From positions 1 through 12,541 of the forward strand of contig JASLEW010000678.1 of the NCBI GenBank assembly GCA_030150965.1: a stretch of 12,541 bases of DNA, read 5' to 3'. This document shows, piece by piece, positions 7,299-12,541 of this stretch. The position numbers and the translations under genes were made by a program. How positions within the stretch are numbered: position 1 is the stretch's first letter; the number at the start of each line of letters is the position of its first letter. The DNA is from Thermoanaerobaculia bacterium. GTDB lineage: Bacteria > Acidobacteriota > Thermoanaerobaculia > Multivoradales > UBA5704. The notes under the pieces were generated by a model. That model saw nothing but the letters and a program-made list of their open reading frames with translations, ran no database searches and was not told where the DNA came from.

Positions 7299-7682
7299 AT
7301 GATCTCCGCGCAGCGCAAGCGTGATCTCCTCGGCCGTGCCCAAAAACTGGCCGACGAGCTGGCCCAGGGCGGCGTCACTCGTGCGGAGCTGCGGCCCGTG
7401 CTCAACGCCCTCTTCCTGCCGCCACTCCCCTGGCCGCAGCGCTTCGAAGCGGCGAACCGGCTCCTGGAGGCCCTGCCGGAGTCCTGGGTCGCAAAGCGCA
7501 GCGGCAAGACGCGCCCCCAGCTGGCCCAAGTCCGAGGAGCCATCCGGCCCCTCTTCCGCGAAAGGCCCGCCGAGCGCGAGCTTGCGTTCCTGCTCGGCTG
7601 GACCGCCCGTCTGCTGCAGGTCAAGACCGTCGAGAGCGCGGGCAAGACCCTGGACGAGATCCGCAAGCGGCAGATCAGGTAA
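7299..7682 (+). CDS. Small helical protein of unknown family in the cas operon
   Basis: 127 residues, 15 nt after the previous stop, with no strong ribosome site. I do not recognise the family. It is charged and helical throughout, with ELRPVLNALFLPPLPWPQRF near residues 29-48, QLAQVRGAIRPLF and ERELAFLLGWTARLLQ (92-107) near the end. No signal peptide, membrane segment or nuclease motif is visible. Its size and helical make-up resemble small subunits of type III complexes, so a second Cas11-type subunit, or a Csx19-like accessory known from III-D loci, are the two ideas context suggests. Neither can be shown from sequence alone. Confidence 0.6.
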   Translation: MISAQRKRDLLGRAQKLADELAQGGVTRAELRPVLNALFLPPLPWPQRFEAANRLLEALPESWVAKRSGKTRPQLAQVRGAIRPLFRERPAERELAFLLGWTARLLQVKTVESAGKTLDEIRKRQIR

Positions 7683-7697
7683 CAGAAACGGTCTCCA

Positions 7698-8183
7698 ATG
7701 AGCGATCTTGGCCATTGCGTCGTCGATGCCTCCGTGGCCGTGAAACTCTTTCTTACTGAGGAGGAGTTCTCCGAGCATGCGAAGGAGCTCTTTGCGGCTC
7801 TTCAGGAAGACCCAAGGCCCCGCTTCCTCGTTCCCGACCTTTTCTATCTCGAATGTCTTCACACCGTGGTCAGGAAACTTCGAGGTAGGCACCACAAGGA
7901 AGATCTGGCATGGGACCACACCGCGACGCTGTTCGGCTACAACCTGGATGTCGTGGCCAGCCTGGATCTGGTCCGGCCCGCTCTGGCCCTTGTGCGCAGA
8001 TACGGCATCGGAACCTACGACGCCGTCTATGTGGCACTCGCCAGCCGGGAAGATGTCCCAATGATCACGGCGGATGACAAGCTACTGAGCCACCTCAAGG
8101 GCAGTCCCTGGGTTGTCGGCCTTGCCTCTCATGTCGAAGCGCAGAGGCGGAGCTTACCAATTCCGCCGGAGGACGAGGAATGA
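7698..8183 (+). CDS. PIN-domain RNase, VapC-like, at the end of the cas operon
   Basis: 161 residues with the acidic set of PIN RNases: D10 in VVDASVAVKLF, E52 in DLFYLEC, D108 in GTYDAVYVALA and D126/D127 in ITADDKLL. PIN enzymes cut structured RNA such as tRNA or rRNA with Mg2+. It starts 15 nt after the helical protein and is probably co-transcribed with the cas genes. No small antitoxin-like gene precedes it; a VapB partner would normally be 70-90 residues and adjacent. Its codon use looks less extremely GC-rich (for example AAACTCTTTCTTACT near its start), which suggests a different history from the RAMP genes. It could be a stand-alone effector, an orphan toxin, or a toxin held in check by the upstream 127-residue protein. 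Confidence 0.85.
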   Translation: MSDLGHCVVDASVAVKLFLTEEEFSEHAKELFAALQEDPRPRFLVPDLFYLECLHTVVRKLRGRHHKEDLAWDHTATLFGYNLDVVASLDLVRPALALVRRYGIGTYDAVYVALASREDVPMITADDKLLSHLKGSPWVVGLASHVEAQRRSLPIPPEDEE

Positions 8184-8239
8184 GTGCCGAACCTCGGCGC
8201 TCCCCCGATCCGAAGCTGCTTCCGGCGGGCCCGCAGCCA

Positions 8240-8354
8240 GTCCGAAGCGACCTGATCACCACGGAGGGATTGCGACCACGTGAGGAGGTAGTAGCTCCAG
8301 ATGCGTTCGAACTTCCTGTCGGAGCTGACCTGAGCAGAACGGAGGGATGCCGAC
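8240..8354. repeat. Two diverged 37-nt CRISPR-like repeats with a 41-nt spacer-like segment
   Basis: Positions 8240-8276 and 8318-8354 align without gaps at 28 of 37 bases. The shared core is ACGGAGGGAT (10 nt) and GACCTGA (7 nt), both copies beginning GTC and ending CGAC. The segment between them (8277-8317) is 41 nt. Unit size, spacer size and the end GGGATTGCGAC of the first copy resemble type III-associated CRISPR repeats such as those in Thermus. No third copy appears one period (78 nt) upstream or downstream. I read it as a decayed remnant or degenerate array end next to the type III operon. Strand cannot be set. Confidence 0.45.
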
Positions 8355-8391
8355 ACGAAAGCGCTCCGGCACCTGGTGCCAATCACGTAGC

Positions 8392-8423
8392 TGCAACCGC
8401 GGGCCAAGAGGGCCGGAGTTGCA
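8392..8423. repeat. Hairpin in the gene-free stretch between the PIN gene and hicB
   Basis: TGCAAC (8392-8397) and GTTGCA (8418-8423) are perfect inverted copies enclosing GGCC ... GGCC, which can extend the stem around a 5-nt loop. No T-run follows, so a terminator role is doubtful. Confidence 0.3.
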
Positions 8424-8458
8424 CTACCAGCACCCCGACCCGGGTCAGCTCGCCGGGT

Positions 8459-8659
8459 CCAGTCCCTCATCAGGAGAAGACCGCCCGGCAGCATGCGCCC
8501 GGCCGCCAGGATCGCCGCGAGGGTGCTCTTGCCCGCCCCGGAGGTGCCGCGGAGGAGCACGCGGTCTCCCTCCCGGATCTCCAGCTCCAGGCGGCGGAAG
8601 AGCGGTTCCGGGCGGCCGCTCGGCGCAGCGGTCAGATCCTGCGCCGCGAGCAGGAGCGG
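8459..8659 (-). pseudogene. Fragment of an ABC-transporter ATP-binding domain
   Basis: On the - strand the frame reads APLLLAAQDLT, PLFRRLELEIREGDRVLL, then RGTSGAGKSTLAAILAAG and GLLLMRD. This is the start of an ABC ATPase domain with a Walker A motif (GTSGAGKST). The frame stays open to 8129, but after about residue 112 the translation no longer resembles an ABC protein: no Q-loop, LSGGQ signature or Walker B is seen. The section before it (up to about 8740) is an Arg/Ala-rich linker of the kind found between membrane and ATPase domains. So only about 67 conserved residues survive, which suggests a deletion remnant rather than a working gene. The CRISPR-like repeats lie just beyond the point where similarity ends. 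Confidence 0.6.
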
Positions 8660-8800
8660 CGCTCCGCGCGCCCTCTCCGCCCGCCGTGGTGCTGCGGCCC
8701 TCGGCCGCTCTCTGCGGCCCGCTGGTGAAGGCGCTTGCCGCTGGACGTTGGAACGTTCGTGGGGAAAATTGGCTGAAAAGAACGGCCTGGTCACGGCCGA

Positions 8801-8809
8801 TGCTAAGAT
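8801..8809 (+). promoter_or_regulatory. Probable extended -10 promoter element of hicBA
   Basis: TGCTAAGAT matches TGnTAnnAT and ends 17 nt before the hicB ATG. Transcription would begin near 8815, just at the Shine-Dalgarno GGAGG (8816-8820, or one base either side). No good -35 is seen. The same TGCTAAG core occurs before the cas operon at 343-351. Confidence 0.4.
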
Positions 8810-8826
8810 TCGATCGGAGGTCGAGC

Positions 8827-9051
8827 ATGCCCGCCAGAACCTACACCGCCATCCTGGAGAGGGAAGGAGAGCTCTACGTCGCGCTCTGTCCGGAGCTGGA
8901 CGTGGCCAGCCAGGGGCCGACCCTCGAAGAGGCCACGGCGAATCTCAAAGAAGCCGTCGAGCTCTTCCTGGAGTGCGCCGACCCGCGCGAGATCGCGGAA
9001 CGCGAGCGCGGTACCGTGTTCGTGACCCATTTCGAAGCCGTGCATGGGTAA
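8827..9051 (+). CDS. hicB: HicB-like antitoxin
   Basis: 74 residues, ATG preceded by GGAGG at 8-nt spacing. The start YTAILEREGELYVALCPELDVASQG, then TLEEATANLKEAVELFLE, is the classic HicB/UPF0150 partial RNase H-like fold. It neutralises HicA by covering its active site. No C-terminal helix-turn-helix or ribbon-helix-helix is left after residue 60, so this short form may not bind DNA itself. It overlaps hicA by 8 nt, so translation is coupled and antitoxin comes first. A possible promoter stands just upstream, so the pair is separate from the cas operon. Confidence 0.9.
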   Translation: MPARTYTAILEREGELYVALCPELDVASQGPTLEEATANLKEAVELFLECADPREIAERERGTVFVTHFEAVHG

Positions 9052-9265
9052 GCTCCGCGTCCTGTCTGGGCGTGAGGTGTGCCAGATCCTTGCGGATCAA
9101 GGGTTTTCCCAGGTTCGTCAGAAGGGCAGCCACATCGTGATGCAGCTGCGCACGCGAGAGACGACGGTCACTGTCGTCGTGCCCGATCACCGCGAGATCG
9201 CGATCGGAACTCTCCAGGCGATCATCCGCGAGAGCGGCCTCGCCAGGGAGCGCTTCGAGCGTTGA
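9044..9265 (+). CDS. hicA: HicA-like mRNA interferase toxin
   Basis: 73 residues with a dsRBD-like HicA fold. LSGREVCQILADQGF is the first helix, KGSHIVM carries the catalytic His (H30), and the end VPDHREIAIGTLQAIIRESGL is the family hallmark. HicA cleaves mRNA independently of the ribosome and is held inactive by HicB. The gene begins inside hicB (ATGGGTAA). Length and motifs are complete, so the toxin should be functional. Confidence 0.92.
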   Translation: MGKLRVLSGREVCQILADQGFSQVRQKGSHIVMQLRTRETTVTVVVPDHREIAIGTLQAIIRESGLARERFER

Positions 9266-9372
9266 GCCGCGACGCCTGGCCCAGCAGCTGCGGCGCGCCT
9301 CGAGGAGCGTCTCCAGGAGTGTCCCGGCAGGGAGCGGCCTTCATCACAAACATCTCATTCTCAGTGATTAAC

Positions 9373-10750
<1,378 letters not shown>

Positions 10751-10758
10751 GAGGGCGG

Positions 10759-10764
10759 AGTCTA
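10759..10764 (-). promoter_or_regulatory. Possible -10 element of serS, implying a near-leaderless mRNA
   Basis: On the - strand GGATAGACT ends 8 nt before the serS ATG. No Shine-Dalgarno lies between. A TTGACC occurs at 10796-10791, but 26 nt away, too far for a standard -35. The same TAGACT hexamer stands 10 nt before the GTG of the divergent gene at 11658. Confidence 0.33.
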
Positions 10765-10770
10765 TCCTGT

Positions 10771-10791
10771 CTCCCGCGCCGGCGGCGGGAG
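10771..10791. repeat. Perfect 7-bp inverted repeat between vapC and serS
   Basis: CTCCCGC and GCGGGAG flank a 7-nt GC-only loop. It lies just after the vapC stop and before the putative serS promoter. On the - strand it could fold in vapBC mRNA and block read-through, but no T-run follows, so an intrinsic terminator is doubtful. Confidence 0.35.
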
Positions 10792-10799
10792 GTCAAAAG

Positions 10800-11204
10800 C
10801 TACAGCCAGGGTTCCACCCGGCGCAGCCTCCCGACCTCGTCGAAGTCGCGGTCGTAGCTGCAGATCGCCGTGGCGCCGCACTGCAGGGCCACGGCGGCGT
10901 GCACGGCATCGCGCACCGTGAGGCGGTCGTGAGCATCGAGCAGCTCCCGGGCGGCACCCATAACCTCGGCCGTGACCGGCAGAGCGGCCGGCACGATGCG
11001 GCGGGCAAGGTTGAAGATCCGTCTTCCCTCGTGATCGAAGCCCAGCGAGCGATAGCGGTGCAGGATCTCCTGGAGGACCTCCGCGTCGATCGCGGCATCC
11101 ACCTCACCCTCCGCGACCCGCAGCAGGAAGCTCTCGCTGGGCGCCTTGTGAGGATGACTCCTCCCGGCGGCGTACATGAAGACGTCGGTGTCGATCAGGA
11201 TCAC
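10800..11204 (-). CDS. vapC: VapC-like PIN-domain toxin
   Basis: 134 residues from a GTG that overlaps the vapB stop (GTGA), the usual coupling in vapBC pairs. PIN acidic residues: D5 in ILIDTDVFMYA, E46 in AEVLQEILHRY, D99 in TVRDAVHAAVAL and D118/D120 in SYDRDFDEV. VapC toxins cleave tRNA or rRNA. The frame stays open upstream to 11342, but that part lies within vapB and has no PIN similarity, so the GTG is chosen. It differs clearly from the PIN protein at 7698; the two are not recent duplicates. Confidence 0.9.
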   Translation of the reverse strand: MILIDTDVFMYAAGRSHPHKAPSESFLLRVAEGEVDAAIDAEVLQEILHRYRSLGFDHEGRRIFNLARRIVPAALPVTAEVMGAARELLDAHDRLTVRDAVHAAVALQCGATAICSYDRDFDEVGRLRRVEPWL

Positions 11205-11452
11205 GGGCGCGGCTCTTCGTAGTCCGCCACGGACTCTCGCTCCATCTGCTCCGGGTCCGAGACCGGCAACGACATCGTCGCCAGCTCCCTGACCGCCGCG
11301 ATCCGCGCTTCCCGGCTGACGATGCCGTATTGAGCCTCGCAAGCCCGGCGGACCAGCTCGCCAAGGCTGATCCCCTTCTGGCGGGCGAGCCGGGTCAGGT
11401 GCCGGTGGAGGTCCGGCGGCAGGAGAAGGGTGGTCTTATGAGTGAGCTCCAT
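11201..11452 (-). CDS. vapB: VapB-like ribbon-helix-helix antitoxin
   Basis: 83 residues. The N-terminus THKTTLLLPPDLHRHLTRLA followed by GISLGELVRRAC is a ribbon-helix-helix DNA-binding fold (strand, helix A, helix B). The acidic C-terminal tail (SDPEQMERESVADYEEP) would wrap VapC. The ATG at 11452 is preceded by TGGAGG at 5-nt spacing; a GTG 12 nt upstream in frame is a weaker choice. The Shine-Dalgarno sits within an inverted repeat (11457-11474), likely the site where VapBC represses itself. Confidence 0.85.
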   Translation of the reverse strand: MELTHKTTLLLPPDLHRHLTRLARQKGISLGELVRRACEAQYGIVSREARIAAVRELATMSLPVSDPEQMERESVADYEEPRP

Positions 11453-11456
11453 ATGC

Positions 11457-11474
11457 ACCTCCACCTATGGAGGT
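11457..11474. promoter_or_regulatory. Inverted repeat, likely VapB operator
   Basis: ACCTCCA and TGGAGGT form a perfect 7-bp inverted repeat around a 4-nt centre, directly upstream of the vapB start. The half-site contains the Shine-Dalgarno itself. Ribbon-helix-helix antitoxins bind such short palindromes at their own promoters, so autoregulation is expected; an RNA hairpin hiding the ribosome site is the alternative. Confidence 0.5.
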
Positions 11475-11657
11475 TGCCATGCACAGGAAGCGCGGTCAAG
11501 CGGCCGGAGCGGAGGATGGTCCTCTGGGCCAGGCCGGCGGGCGCCGGCCACACGGGAACGGAGCGCTTCCGGGCGGAGCGGTCCAGACTGGTAGACGCCG
11601 GGCAGAGGTCCGGAGCGGTTGCGGCTCCTGCGGCGGCCGCTTAGACTCAGCGCCTCG
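11475..11657. other. Intergenic stretch between vapB and the membrane-protein gene
   Basis: About 180 nt without a supported gene. It holds the divergent promoter region; apart from the TAGACT element at its end, I see only GC-rich sequence. Confidence 0.4.
11642..11647 (+). promoter_or_regulatory. Possible -10 element of the membrane-protein gene
   Basis: TTAGACT precedes the GTG at 11658 by 10 nt and repeats the TAGACT seen before serS. No Shine-Dalgarno lies between, suggesting a leaderless transcript. No -35 is evident. Confidence 0.3.
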
Positions 11658-12541
11658 GTGCTCCGCAACTTTTTCCGCTCTCCAGCCCCTTCCGCCCTGC
11701 TCGCGGCGCTGGCGATGCTGGCGGCAGCGGCCACCTTCGCGGCGCATGCCGCCGACCCGGTGGACGCCGCCGAGGCGGCCTTCCTCGGCCGGATGGCGGC
11801 CCTGGTCCTGGCGGCGGTGGCGGTGCTGGCGCCGCCGCCCGCCTGGGAAGCGGGGCTGGGCGCCGCGCTCGCCACGGCGGCGGTCTGGGGGCTGCCGGCG
11901 GGACCCGGGCGGGGCGCCGTGGTGGTGGCGCTGCTGGCCGGCGCGCTCTCGGTCGCGGGCTGCCGCCGGCTTCAGCGCCTCTGGGCTGCCCGCGGTGCTG
12001 CCGAGCGGGAGCGGCCTCACCTCTGGATGGCCCGCGTTTGGACCGCCCGCTTGGCGACGCCGAGGCGGCCTCGGCGCGAGGTCGCGAGCCCTGCCGGTGG
12101 GCTCGCCGCGGCGGCCGCCCTCTGCCTCGGCTGGCAGGCTCTGCTGCGGGGCGAGCTGCTGTTTGCTCCCGGTCACGCCCTCCGTCCCTGGACGGCGCTG
12201 CTGGCGCTCCCGCCGCTGGCGGGCATCGCGGTGGCGCTGCTCTGGCGCCACCGCGGCATGCTGCCGGCCCTGGCCGCCGCGGGTGCCGCGGCGGTGCTCG
12301 CCCCCGGCTGGACGGTGGGCACGACGCTCGCCCTGGTGGCGCTGGCGGGAGGGAGCGTCCTGGACGGTCTCGCCGGTCGGATCGGCCTGGCCGGCCCGGC
12401 CGGCGACGCCTCTCGCGGAACCGGCGCCGCCGCCGGAGAGCCGCGGGCCGGAGAGGGCGGCCCCGGCAAGGATCTCGCGGATGCCGCCTCGATCGGGCCG
12501 GCATCGATGACCACCTCCGCCCCAGCGCGCGCGGCCGGTCC
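11658..12541 (+). CDS. Multi-pass membrane protein of unknown function (3' end outside window)
   Basis: From the GTG at 11658 one frame runs open to the window end (294 codons). It begins VLRNFFRSPAPSALLAALAM and contains at least six long runs of Ala, Leu, Val and Gly suited to membrane helices, for example ALLAALAMLAAAATFAA, MAALVLAAVAVLA, AVVVALLAGALSVAG, TALLALPPLAGIAVALLW and MLPALAAAGAAAVLA. Charged loops such as RRLQRLWAARGAAERERPH separate them. After about residue 240 the chain turns Gly/Ala-rich and less hydrophobic. I do not recognise the family; no catalytic motif stands out. Start choice is uncertain because the frame is open for some distance upstream; the GTG follows a possible -10. 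Divergent from vapBC, with about 200 nt between. Confidence 0.55.
   Translation, partial: MLRNFFRSPAPSALLAALAMLAAAATFAAHAADPVDAAEAAFLGRMAALVLAAVAVLAPPPAWEAGLGAALATAAVWGLPAGPGRGAVVVALLAGALSVAGCRRLQRLWAARGAAERERPHLWMARVWTARLATPRRPRREVASPAGGLAAAAALCLGWQALLRGELLFAPGHALRPWTALLALPPLAGIAVALLWRHRGMLPALAAAGAAAVLAPGWTVGTTLALVALAGGSVLDGLAGRIGLAGPAGDASRGTGAAAGEPRAGEGGPGKDLADAASIGPASMTTSAPARAAG

Noticed and set aside
8396..8432. Expected place of a third CRISPR-like repeat (one 78-nt period downstream)
   Set aside because: Aligned base by base it shows no more than chance similarity to the two copies; the position one period upstream (8162-8198, end of the PIN gene) fails too.
8180..8728. 182-codon + strand frame whose ATG overlaps the PIN stop (ATGA)
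   Set aside because: The translation is low-complexity with no fold-like pattern, and it runs through the CRISPR-like repeats and antisense to the ABC fragment. The overlap alone is not enough.
11467..12510. 347-codon + strand frame starting MEVAMHRKRG
   Set aside because: Arg/Trp/Ser/Pro-rich translation typical of an out-of-frame reading; the neighbouring frame from 11658 gives coherent membrane helices.

Overview
This is a very GC-rich bacterial window with long open shadow frames on both strands, tight operons and several GTG starts. Nothing in it fixes the taxon. An uncultured high-GC bacterium of the Acidobacteriota or Myxococcota sort is plausible, but that is a guess. The window reads as a defence island next to housekeeping genes.

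Left part (1-8183, + strand): the 3' end of a gene whose product looks like a SAVED-domain cyclic-oligonucleotide sensor is followed by a compact type III CRISPR-Cas effector operon. Its order is: cas10 without an HD nuclease domain and with a GGDE cyclase motif; a 638-residue Cas7-Cas5 (Csx10-like) fusion; a small helical subunit (Cas11-like); three more Cas7-type RAMP genes (Csm3-like, Csx7/SSO1426-like, and one lacking the usual catalytic Asp); a 127-residue helical protein of unknown family; and a PIN-domain RNase. Start and stop codons overlap (GTGA, ATGA, TGATG) at several junctions, so this is one transcription and translation unit. The set is closest to type III-D. Its Cas7-Cas5 fusion followed at once by a free Cas11 gene matches, part for part, the Cas7-Cas5-Cas11 single-chain protein of III-D2/III-Dv systems. 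It could be a less-fused relative on the route to the III-D2 and III-E single-chain effectors. No cas1, cas2 or cas6 lies in the window.

Middle (8184-8826): a decayed stretch. It holds two diverged 37-nt CRISPR-like repeats separated by a 41-nt spacer-like segment, a hairpin, and an antisense fragment of an ABC-transporter ATPase with an intact Walker A motif. It ends in the promoter of a HicBA toxin-antitoxin pair (8827-9265).

Right part: on the - strand, vapB-vapC (11452-10800), serS (10750-9449) and tRNA-Ser(UGA) (9462-9373) lie in transcription order. The serS stop codon falls inside the tRNA D-arm region. Divergently, from 11658, a multi-pass membrane protein of unknown function runs off the window.

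How they would work together: the RAMP subunits and Cas10 would form an RNA-targeting crRNA complex. Cas10 would make cyclic oligoadenylate, and the SAVED protein would sense it and trigger a defence response. The PIN protein and the two toxin-antitoxin pairs are likely accessory or island cargo. tRNA-Ser and serS are the chromosomal anchor.
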